DNA of 64,000 nt from Gordionus sp. m RMFG-2023 (taxonomy: Eukaryota > Nematomorpha > Gordioida > Chordodea > Parachordodidae), in the NCBI RefSeq assembly GCF_954871325.1, contig NC_088777.1, positions 37,053,366 to 37,117,365 on the forward strand, given 5' to 3'. The position numbers were made by a program, and so were the translations under genes. The first letter of the stretch is position 1; each line of letters begins with the position of its first letter. The notes below the pieces were generated by a model, which was not told the origin of the DNA, ran no database searches, and saw only the letters and a program-made list of their open reading frames with translations. Shown piece by piece: positions 48,861 through 60,500 of the stretch.

Positions 48861-51199
48861 TCGCAAAGTTGTTTAAAAATTTTCTATAGTAACCAATCAT
48901 TAAATGTTCATAATTCCGCAGCTTATTTTGGTTCTGGCATGTTTAAAATTGCTTCAATTTTGTCATAGTTAGCATTCAATGTCAGGACCCACCGCATTTC
49001 GGTTTTTAAGAATAAGCTTTTGGCAAAATTGGGTACTAAACCATATGACAATATTCTTTCAAAGATTTTTTTTGCTGTTGTTTAAATGAACTTCATCGTT
49101 ATTTCTAGTTATAAGTAAATTATCAATGTATAATATGACATCTTTCATATCACCAAATATTTGATCCATAATTTGTTGAAAGATTGCAGATGCGGTCTTT
49201 AGCCCAAAAGGTACTCTAGTAAATTGGTTGTATCCCATGTGTGCGAATATTGTCAAAAGATTTCTGCAACTTTTACCAAAGGAAATCTGTAGAAAATCGA
49301 TCTTAGTAAATTTTCTTCCTCCCGAAAGTTTAGCTAATCATTTATTTCTGGAAATGGTTATTTAAAATCTTCTAGAGCTGGATTTATAGTGTCTTTAAAA
49401 TCAACAAACCTAATGGTCCCATCATCCTTATAGACGGCGGTTATTTTAAATGGCTCAATGATTTTTTTTGTATCCATCTATTAAGCTCATTGCTCACAAC
49501 ATCAGTGGTATAATCTTGGGTTAGACATCTTTTCTTAAGTATAATTTGACATTTGCTTTGTTAATTGGTCTGTTGGTCATTTTGGATTACAGAATCGGTT
49601 AATACATTTCATCTACATAATTAGTATCAATATTAGCTATGACTTGTTCACGATATTTTTTAAAGCGTTAATCCATGAACGTCCTAATAATGCATTCTTT
49701 CTTGATTCAATAATCACTGCTTATAAATTTTTAGTGATACCTTCATTACTTACCTTGATTTGTCCCAATAATCTTGATTAAGTTTCCATTGTAGGCTGTA
49801 AGTAGCAGCTTGGATTTTTTAATTTTAGTTATGCCAATTTTCTAAGCTATATCACGAGGTATGATTGTAAATTTTGATCCAGTATCGGCTTGCATTGTAG
49901 TAGTGACATCATTTAATTTCAGAGAAGTTATAGAAGCACTATCATTATCATTATATGTGTTCTTAGTTAAGTTGTTGACATTTAAATCCATTATCATTCT
50001 TGTCTTTGGCAGTGTCCACTCTGTCTTCAACGATCTCTTCAATATTCATATTGCAATTATTATTGTTATATCGATTTTGTTCATCGTTTTGGATTTGCTT
50101 TCTCTGATTATTATCACGCCATGTGTTATTTCTACCGTAGTTATTCGAATTATCATACTGCCTATAATTGTTATTCAGTAGGACCAATAATAATTATTAT
50201 TGTTATAATAACCTAAAAAATTGCTATTGTTATAATGTATATTGTTGTTATAATTTCTAAAATTTTTATTGTAATTTCTATTCCTATCATTATAGTTAGT
50301 ATATCTGTTATCATAATTTTGTCTAAAATTATCAATAGAGTCAAATCGTTTAGGTCAATTGTAATTATTATTTTCATTCCTATATTTATATCTAGGAATA
50401 GTTATCAAAAGTATTATGTGAAAGTCTATCAGAATTCTTATATTTGTTGTCAAGAGTGTTACTACTGTTTGTATTTTTATTAAACTTTTTATCATTGTGC
50501 CATTAGCTGGTTTTATATTAATACTATCAAACTACCTAATTGTATTTAATCTAAAGTTAAATTAAAATCTTTGTTTAATTTACGTTTATTGTTGTCTTTT
50601 AAGCTAGATACCATAAGTTTTTCTTTAATACGATTATCATTAGTGTTAATTTTACCGTTACAAATCTTAATGATATATATTCAATATTTACTTTGATGTT
50701 AAATGTCAACAATTTTTACTGTTTCTTTATTTTTATTTCCTTACAACTAAAACATATAACAAAAATGATTTATATAATAATAATTTCAGGGCTCTTTATA
50801 ACCCCATCAAAAAAAATAAATTATAAATAATATTAATTTATATTATTATTTACCGATCAAATAATAACAATTCGCAATATACAAAACAAACAACGTCGCT
50901 ATCCATCTATTATTTATTTTTTTTTTCTTTTACAACTAAAATATCATAAAATAACAACAATTCGCAATATACAAATAAGGTTAATGATGCTTACTACCTT
51001 AAGGTACTACCTATCAAATTTGAATTTTATTCATTTATTTATAGATTTTTTTTCTTTTACAATTAAAATTCTCATTATACAATAACGAATTCTTCGACAG
51101 CCGTATAATTTATTAAGTTTAGACAACCTTAGAGACCAGTTTAAAAACTATTCGTCAATTCCGTGAGTTGCATTAAAAAATTATTAATAGTCATTAACA

Positions 51200-52234
51200 G
51201 AGTTGTTAAGGAGTGGCGCTCCTGGAGCGCCCCTCCTTTTTAAAATTGGGGAGCGGGAGCTAGCTCCTTTTAGGGCTGGAGTGGAGGAGCGCCGCTCCAC
51301 CGCTCCTTTAAATTTAATGTATAAATTAAATTATTTTATAAATATTAATAATATTTATTAATTAAAATTCAATAAAAATGAAATTTAATTTAATTTAAAT
51401 TTATCCATTATTAAATGTTTAGCCGAGTATTATATTGGTTTTTCATCTAATGAACATCAAGTTTTTCTTTTTATATTGAAAATTTTTTGGAAAATCTTGT
51501 AAGTCATATTAATATTCATTTTATAGATAAATAATAAAAAAATAGTTTTAGATATTATGGATTTAGAGATCATAGATGAAGAAATCGAATTTCCATTGCC
51601 ATCATACAAAAAATATTTTAAACTTCTAAAAGATGTTGATCCAAATGATCAAACAAATTTAAGGGCAAAATGTCTTTTGTGTTTAAATAAAACTATTTAA
51701 TTTTCAAAAGTGAGCAGCTTCAATCTAAAAAAGCATCTAAAAGTAAAAAATCTTTCTTTTAAATACAAATTGATTTGGAAGATTTTTTTGGATTCCATGA
51801 AATTGATCATTAGGAAGATAATATATTGGACAAATATTTTTTAAAATACCAAAATTACTATTTTTGATAAATTCCCTGAATTAAAAAATATCTTTATAAA
51901 ATACAATACCCCGCTTCCCTCTAGTGCACCTATGGAGTGCCTATTTAGTATTGCAGAACAGGTATTAGGGGAGAGGCGTGGATGTTTGTTAGATTCTAAT
52001 TTAGAAAATTTATTACTTTTAAAAGCTAATAAAAGGTTATAAATATTTTGATTAAATAAAGCTTTTTGATAAAAAAAAATATGATTTTGTTTTGTATACC
52101 TGCTAAAAAAATGAAAATCAAAGGAGCGGTTATGGAGTGGCACTTCCTTACTTGGAGCCGGAGCTAGCTCCTTTTAAAAATGTAGTAGCGGGAACGGGAG
52201 CTAACTCCTTTTAAAAAGGAGCGTTAACAACTCT
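51200..52234 (+). mobile_element. Short hAT relic (hAT-4) in the LTR fossil
   Basis: Ends GAGTTGTTAAGGAG and GCGTTAACAACTCT are inverted repeats, flanked by CATTAACA and CATTAATA (seven of eight agree). GGAGC / GCTCC words fill both ends. The interior keeps a BED-like start near 51556-51750 (LRAKCLLCLNKT, FNLKKHLK) and the dimerisation end near 51905-52040 (SSAPMECLFSIAEQVL). The catalytic core is deleted. Confidence 0.85.
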
Positions 52235-53017
52235 CATTAATATTTTCGTTTGGTATGAAGTACCTTAACTTTTTAATTGCAATTAAAATCCAAAAAATCA
52301 ATATCTGTGCATATGGATATATTTATGTACACATAATCTGTTAAATTATTGATAATTAAGTTAACTTTAACAGAGTCAGATGATGTGCTATTAGAAAAGT
52401 AATTAAGTACTCGGTCAATATATATATTAGTAATATTCCCTTGTAATTTGGGAAACTTATATGGAAGATCATAAACTATAACAGCTTTTAATTTGCCGTC
52501 TTAATTAATTTATAACAAATAATTTTGTAAAATATTTATTTCAATTCATTTGATTTTAATGACAAATATTTTCATACCATTTTAAAATAAGTAGTTTTAA
52601 TTTATATTTTGACAAAAACGCAAAACAATTCTAAAAATTCCGTTTCATCATAAATGTAAAATTTTCCGTTGAGTAATTCATAATACTTCAATATATCTCT
52701 TAAAGTTTGAAATTGAAAAAATACATCACCTCTGTTTGATATACGAAAATATTCTACGTCAAGGGTCCCAGTTACCAGATACAATAAGTCGCAAATATAG
52801 ATAGTAGATGGTATGTTCAAAATTTGAAAATATACATCGAAATAAGTAATATAAAAAAAGAATTTCCATTACCTTTATTAGTTGGGCGAATATAAGTTTT
52901 TTTAATATTTTAACATGTTAATTTTCCCCAGTTAAACAAAATGGAAGAATCAATAAAAATAGAATAGTCAAAAAAAATGTATCAGGAGTCTTTTTTTTTC
53001 GGGACCGGGGCACCATG

Positions 53018-53237
53018 TGGTGGTGGAAAAGGTAAAATGAATTTTTATTATTTTATTTTCTAAAATATATCTATTTTACTACAAAATATCGTCGGTATTT
53101 ATATAAAATTCCATATAACAAATTAAAATAAAATATAAATAAGTTTTACAAAAATAAGAATATAAAAATATTTTGCGATAATAAGTCAAATTTGAATATT
53201 AACTTTATAAAATAAGGAAAAGGATCTATATTCAACA
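53018..53237 (-). repeat. 5' LTR of the fossil element
   Basis: Matches the LTR at 42117-42356. On the minus strand it is followed within two bases by TGGTGCCCCGGTCCCG, which fits a tRNA primer-binding site. No clear target duplication remains outside the two LTRs. Confidence 0.88.
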
Positions 53238-53565
53238 TTTTAAAAATTAAGTTTTTATGTTATTTTTAAAATATGTTTTTTAAATTTAATATTGTTATCA
53301 GGTTTTAAATAGTTCAAATATTTTTTATATTTTATTTTAATATAGTTTTATAAATGTTATTTTTTATATATTTTTAAAATAAATAAAACCTTATTTGAAA
53401 AAAAATATATTATGATGCATTATGCCATTTGAGCCGAGTGTCATTCAAATTCTTATAATAGCATCATATTCCTAAAATAATTCATAAGAGAAAATCAAAT
53501 TAATATAAATCATGTATCGAAAGTATTTTATTTTACGTCACCAAATATAATTAATCACCTACAAT

Positions 53566-55099
53566 CAGGGTTTCAAACCGAACCGAACCGCCAAACCGGA
53601 ATGAACCGTTATGATTTTCTGAACCGTAACCTTAACCGAACCGTTATAAAGAAAATATAAAAAGAGCGAACCGAACCGTTATAAATATTTAACCGGTTCA
53701 AAACGGTTTTAAAAAATAATTAATTTTAAATTATTAACCTAAATTTGAAATTTTAATTTTCCTTGGGGGCATTTTTTAAATTGGTGATTTCTTTTCAAAT
53801 TAAATATTTTTATATTATCAACATTATATATCAATTAATACCAAGTTTTTTTTTTCTATACTTAATTTATTAGAGATTAGGCAAATTATCTGTTAATTAG
53901 ATAAGATATCTTAAAATCACGCATAATTATTTATATATATAAGTTATTAATAAGCTTTTATAATAATACTTGCTAATAATTTAGGAAAAAATTAAATAAT
54001 TCTACTATTAATAACTAACATCTAATAGAAATAAAGTATTATTTACATTCATTTTATATTATATGGTTTATTTTTTATCTCATTAGAAAAACTTAGATAA
54101 TAGAATTTAAATGACAATAAATAAAATGGTCAGCAATATTTTAATGATATAATAATTTTTTATTTATAATCATATTGTTTTTTTAAATTCAGAATTCTAA
54201 TATTCATTTAAGTCATTATAAATTATTTATTATTAAAATAATATTTTTAACATTTGAAGAAAGAGAGATCGCCAGAAAACATCTGTAAAACTTGGAACTT
54301 GATACAAAGTCTTAATAATCAGAATATTGAAATTCTAAATACTATGCCTACGTGTTCGCATTCGAAAGATAATTTAGATGATGATTTTGAAGATTTCGCA
54401 TGAAAGTCTTAATAAGAATAATTCTCAGGGCATAGAAAATTATAATAAATGTATAGAAAGAATATATAATTCGGTCATTTGATAATATAGAGAGATTAGA
54501 AAAAGATACTGATCTTTTGAATTATTGGGAAAATGTAAATAATAGTATGCAGAACTTTATAAGTTAGCTATAACTGTGCTAGCAGTTCCAGCTACGCATG
54601 TATCCGTAGAAAGAGTATTTTCTAGCCTTAAGTTTATAATCTCTGCGCAGGAGAACTAAATTAAATCCTAAAATATTAGAAAATATTTTAGTTATCCGTT
54701 AGTATACATTTTATTATATTTATGCATTATTTTATTCATCATTGTATTTACGCATGTTTGTTTTTATCATATTTATTTATAAAATAAAAAAATTAATTTG
54801 TCTAATTTATATTTACTAAGTTTAATAAAAATATCTATTAGATTATCATGGTTAAATTAAATAAGAAATTATAAATTAAAAGATTTTTCTCTAAAATTAA
54901 TATATACATAGTTAATGATTAATTTTTTCTTAAATCAAATTTATAAAAACCGGAACAAACCGAAAAAACCGTTATAAATTATAAACCGAACCGATATGAA
55001 TTTTTTTTTAAAAAACCGAAATGGAACAAAACCTTTATAAAATTATAAACTAAAAACCGGAACGAACCGAACCGTTATGCTTAACGGTTCGAAACCCTG
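53566..55099 (+). mobile_element. hAT transposon relic (hAT-5)
   Basis: Ends CAGGGTTTCAAACCG and CGGTTCGAAACCCTG are inverted repeats. They are flanked by perfect CCTACAAT duplications at 53558-53565 and 55100-55107. AACCGAACCG / CGGTTCGGTT words crowd both ends. Transposase remains at about 54250-54720, including AITVLAVPATHVSVERVFSS, the dimerisation motif. Most of the coding region is lost. Confidence 0.93.
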
Positions 55100-55258
55100 C
55101 CTACAATATATTTTAAAAAAAATATTATAAGTTGCTATGTAAATTCAAAAATTTAATTTATGGGCGCAATTTTTTATAATTTTTAAACTAAAGACTTTTT
55201 ATATATTTTTACTTTTTAAATTTAATCTATCTAAAATTATATTCTATTTTTCAGAATT

Positions 55259-55495
55259 CTTACCTGTTTAAGATATCACTTGAAAGAAGGAAGTTTTAGG
55301 ATGAAGAACGATGTTAAGGAAAAATTACAAATCTCATTACTAAAAATTAACGGCGTTATAAAAAAAATTAGAGCTAAGGCTGCTAGTGGACGAAAAACTC
55401 ATATTATGGTTAAGGAGATACATTGCCAAAGGAACAACACAGCCACTTTAAATGACTTCATTATAGTCAGTTTGGGAACCACTTTCAACAACTAG
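55259..55495 (+). CDS. Unidentified lysine-rich open stretch
   Basis: A plus-strand frame opens after a good acceptor-like TCTATTTTTCAG ending at 55254 and runs to TAG at 55493-55495. An ATG lies at 55280. It includes KEKLQISLLKINGVIKKIR and RKTHIMVKEIHC. I recognise no family, and it may be an isolated exon or chance. Confidence 0.2.
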   Translation, partial: LTCLRYHLKEGSFRMKNDVKEKLQISLLKINGVIKKIRAKAASGRKTHIMVKEIHCQRNNTATLNDFIIVSLGTTFNN

Positions 55496-55499
55496 ACCG

Positions 55500-57530
55500 G
55501 TATCACTTTTTATATAATTAAAAGGATACAGAAATTCAGATAAATTCGTACCCATCTTCGAAATTTGTGGATTGCTTTACATATATACCAATTTCAGGCC
55601 AGCCATAGTAGTAAATATATATGTCCCACCCCCAAAGGGAGTGATAGATTACCTTTCATCGTACACTAGTGAATGTTATAAACTCCCTACCCATTGGATT
55701 TAATATATTAATCTTAAACGATTTAAACACCAAAATTGGAAAATAAGAAGTATACACTAGAAAAAGCATCATTGGCAACGCTACATTCTCACAACCGAAC
55801 AGAAAATATGACAGAACTTTTTTTAGTCATAAAAACCTATATCTTCGCGAGAGAAAATACAAAATCTTAAATTGACTTCTTTATTTTGAACATTAATGGT
55901 GGTTGCGATGTTATAGAACAAACCATAGGACATAACAATCGATGGTACAATTTTCGCTGAGAATCTCTACCATCTACCGTAAAATAAAATTTTTTAGTCC
56001 CACCGAAATTTAATTTAGTTATCAAAAGGAATATTATGTAACCATTTATTAAACCCTTGACTTTCAACCCAAATATTTATACTACAAATCAATATATACA
56101 ATTTTAGCTTTTAAATATATCTTCAATATGAATCGCAAATATAATAATTTTTCAATATATGCGCCAAAACTAATTCTTCAATATATTTTAAAAATATATC
56201 TTGTTATATATGCCAATATCTGACATTTATAAACGTTTTCCAATAATCTATAATTTTCAAAGTTACTCCCAAACCCTGTTTAGCTCGGCCTTCGGCAGGG
56301 CCCCTCCTATAAAAATTATTATATATTTTCCCATGGTTATCTTTGTCTAAACAATTTGAAGTACTAATTCTAAAATATGGCAATGTTTTGTGCTTTATTA
56401 GTATCTGATTTTAGCCAGTATAAAGGGAAAAATTATTAGTAATAAGATTTTGGACAAACGAAGATTAAAAAGCAAATGGAAGTATTTATTTTGCAAGTTT
56501 TATTAATGTTTAGTGGTTATTGTATATTAATTTAATCAGTCTGGTACAGTATAAAGAAAATTGATGAAATGGATTTATGTTAAAATAAAAAATTTAAAAA
56601 CTCTATATCTGTCGGCTAATATTTCGTGCAATTGCTAATTTAAATGAGAACAAAGAGTCACCAATAGGTGATCCAACCAGTATCCAAATATTCTTAAAGG
56701 AACCTCAATAATCTAACATAAAGGCAAAATATCCTTAAATACTTAACTTGATATTAGGTCTATTTATAAGATTAGAAACTTCATAAACATTCCCAATTCT
56801 TTACTGATTCAGATCATCAGCGGCATTTTTATTTCCAAAAATTATCCAAACTAGGCTCTGATAAAAATACCTTAACATATTTTTTCATAGGGGGTGTGCG
56901 GGTTGAGGTTTGTGAAGCCTTCAAATTTTTTCTATATGCTTAATTTCAACAAGTAAATTTGTGGTAAAACTTTACCTCAGTATTATAATATAATATAAAT
57001 AAATAGGTTTACAAAATTGTATCGAAATGGCTATTACTATATTGCACATATATTTTACTGTTATGAGGATTTCTTTTCTTCTATAATTGTGAATTGGGTT
57101 AGCACTCAACTTTTATATTAATAACCCAGTGTCATTAAATGTCTTATTTGGTAATATTCGATTGTATATATAAAATTAGTTTCAAAAAGCTCAAATTAAT
57201 ATTAAATAATAAGTTCAATATTCGATTTATTATTTATTTTACAATAGGATAAAACATTATAAAATTTAGGTTCCAACAGGGGATTTATTAAATATCATTA
57301 TATCACAATAAGTTTGTATAAAAAAAATGATATAATTTTAATAAATTGGTTTATAATTGATGTGTCAATCAGAGCTATCGCTATATAAAAAAAAAGGCTG
57401 TCATAAAAAACATAATTATGTGTGAAGATAACATTTTATAATACTATAGTGTTCCCTAAATTATTTCTTGGCATACATGTATTAATATAAATTAAATATG
57501 AATAAAATAGTATAATATATATAAATTTTG
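55500..57530. other. AT-rich spacer, nothing firmly recognised
   Basis: Short coding-like hints exist near 55870-56060 on both strands, none assignable. CTCGGCCTTCGGCAGGGCCCC near 56285 is a GC-rich spot like that at 30200 and could be a MITE end. Confidence 0.4.
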
Positions 57531-57535
57531 TCAGT

Positions 57536-60500
57536 TTAGTAATCAATGACCCACGGATTTTCGATTATATAAGAATCGATAACTTCCTTAAGCGCTAAAT
57601 TTGGTATGAGTTGATCGGAGGTAAGTGGTATACGTGTTATAGGGTCAAAGTGTCCTACACGCTATAGTTAATATCGAATGAAATATTATTATTTAGATAT
57701 TCAAAAAAAAAATAAGAAAAATTATCACAAGTGTAGGAAAAACATTAGATATATGACTAAATTAGATTTAAGCTCAATTATTTAATTTGAATGTATAGAG
57801 AAACGAGGTCTGCAATGAGGGGTTTTAAACCAAGCTGCCACTCTCCCCTTATTTTTTAAAAAAATACCCGTACACTCACATGTTTAAAAATTATTTGCTT
57901 GGTTAGTTTGGTTCATTATTTACTTTATTTTAATATATCTTTCATTAAGCATAAAATAAGCAATAAAAAATTTTTGTTAAAAAATAAATATAAGTCCGTA
58001 CTCATTTTACCCGAAAAATATTTTAAATTCACCCACCCTTATTTTAAAAATATTTATAACTTGCTTATCCACCAGTTCAGTGTTTAAATTTTTAACTCGC
58101 TCGCCCGTAGAGCGGTTGAGCTGATTTTCCTGCCCGTTGTAGACCTCTAATCGATAATTTTGTCAATAATAAGTATATATTCAATATTTTAGTTTAAATA
58201 AACTAAAATTCCTCAAATCACTCTCTACCATATCGATTTTCTTAAAGCTCTTTTTATGTGACGGAAGGTTTTTTTTAAAATATAGTATAACAATAATTAG
58301 AAAATAAATACGTCATATATTTAATCTTCTAACTTTCGTAACATATGTATTGGGAGAGAAAAGAGAAAAAAAATTTAATCATCTTATTTTTTCATAAAAT
58401 GACGAATTCAGCGATGTACTAGAACCAATTTAAAATAAATTTACATACGTTAATATATATTTATAAAAAAAAGAACCATCTAAGAGACGGTAATTTTAAT
58501 AGTATTGGTGGATACAAATAAGAAAGATTCAGACCGATCATATGCATCTATAAGTAAAATGATTAAAAAATCGAAATTTGACTGTCATTCAAATGATACA
58601 TCGGTAAATTAAAATACAAATTTGTTAATAAAATTATATAAAAACTTTGGAGTTTATAAATTTTCAAGAAATGGTTCCATAAACTAACAATTTACTATTA
58701 ATCAATAGGTTAAAATAGCCGACTTTTCTTTTCTTTTTACACCCCCCCCCCTTATAAACTCTTTTACTGCAGTCATTCAAATATTAATAACACCAAAACT
58801 TTTTAGACTGTTTAAAGGGGGTTGTAAAGTTAGAGAGTATAAATTAAGTTAACCTGCAAATGTTCCTCTATATTCTTTCGCTCGTAAGTTATTCCACTAG
58901 GGGTTATAACAGGGTCATTCATAATTTCAAAACTTATTTTCCCGCACATGTGATCGGGGACTTCTCTTTTCTAATTTTGATAATTTTATAAAAGAAAAAT
59001 AATATGTAAATAATAGGCGAAATTTTTTAAAATTAGTAGCGATTTTCAATAGTTATAATCAGCAATACACCTATACATATTTTTAAAGACAATTCGATCC
59101 TAAAAGATATTGCTGATATCAAAACTCATCTGATATTATCTATCCAGTAATTTATACCCTCCCATTTTATAGCAAGTAATTTAAAAAATATTCATACATC
59201 GTCTTGATATATCAGATAAGACAGATCAATATAAACATATCAGGGAAAAAAAATTTAATGATCGAGGTGATCTAATTATTTTTTTTAAAAAAACTCGTAA
59301 ATTTAAAACACATTATTTTATAGATACATATTTTTTAAAACTTATTTTTACCCTTCGATTGTCGTCTAATTTTTGAAATATTGTAGTCGTTTCATCGATA
59401 TAGTTATTCTTTAATTTTATTTTTCATGATAAACAATTTGGTATAAATTTTAATTAAAAATTTTAAAAAATGTATGAAATAAACAATTCCTTCCTATATA
59501 ATATATGTTTTAATTTAACTCCCTTTGAATAGTCAATAAGTGTCAAATGAAGATCGGTCTGAAGATAGTCATATAAAAAATACAGCTTCAATAGATAATG
59601 ACCATAATTTGACTGGCCAAAAAAATACTTCATCATGTTTGGTATTATATATAAAATACATAAAATATAATAAGTGTACATAAATACTATAAATATTATT
59701 TTAAGTTATGTGAATTTATAATTTTATTACGATGTATTTACTTGTAAATTTTTTAATAATTATTAATAAATAAATAAAAATCTAATTTAATTAATAGTTT
59801 AGACTAAATACTTACTAGTGTTTTTAAAAATAACTAGTTACAGTTTGTAGTTACATTTTTTTAAAAATAACTAACAACTAAAGTTTAAAAGTAATCAATT
59901 ATATTACAAGTTACTCCTACACATTATTTTTAATATAGTTTTATTTTATACGATAATTTCGTGAATTAAAATCTTTAATAAAATTAATCTAAAGGGAAAA
60001 AAAATGTATAAATAACAGAATTTTATTTTTCCAAAATTTGGTTTAATAAATTTTTATTCGATTTCAACGATAAACTATTTTCAAAATTAATGTCTAAAAA
60101 AGGGCGCGCTAAACTTTCTCCAAAAATAAGCTTCACAAATCTAAAAAAACGTAAGGACGCTTAATGTATATGGGTTTTATTTAATAAACAGTAATTTTAA
60201 ATTTGAGCAGTGGCTCCTACACTTTCTGTGCGAATGAAGCAGAATACCCCCCTGAAAAGTACCCCCCTCCTTGAAAAAATGATAATTATTTTATGATACA
60301 CATAAATTTAAAAAAAAATTTTTATTGCATCAATTTTTAATATATAATATAAATAAAATGCAAAAAATATATACTTTATAAATATTATTTTTAAATTAAT
60401 AATTTAGATAAATTAGGGGAATAGAAAGCGAAAGAATTTATAATTTCATCAATATTTAATTGTTTAAATAAATTTTTTTCCATTGATAATATGATTAAAT

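Larger units (their letters stand above)
42117..53237 (-). mobile_element. Fossil Ty3/gypsy-type LTR retrotransposon with three hAT insertions
   Basis: Two direct LTRs bound the element. On the minus strand the order is 5' LTR, primer-binding-like site, gag-like region with an Asn-rich tract (49970-50500), protease (about 49840-49950), reverse transcriptase (48880-49600), RNase H (46600-47040), integrase (43200-43900), purine tract and 3' LTR. Integrase after RNase H points to Ty3/gypsy. The three hATs at 43968-46508, 47103-48860 and 51200-52234 lie inside it; without them it would be about 5.8 kb, a normal size for the group. It is broken by many changes and is clearly old, since the LTRs differ by substitutions and indels. 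Confidence 0.88.

Noticed and set aside
49861-50483. Ile/Val-rich plus-strand frames resembling membrane proteins
   Set aside because: They are antisense shadows of the Asn-rich gag-like region of the LTR fossil.
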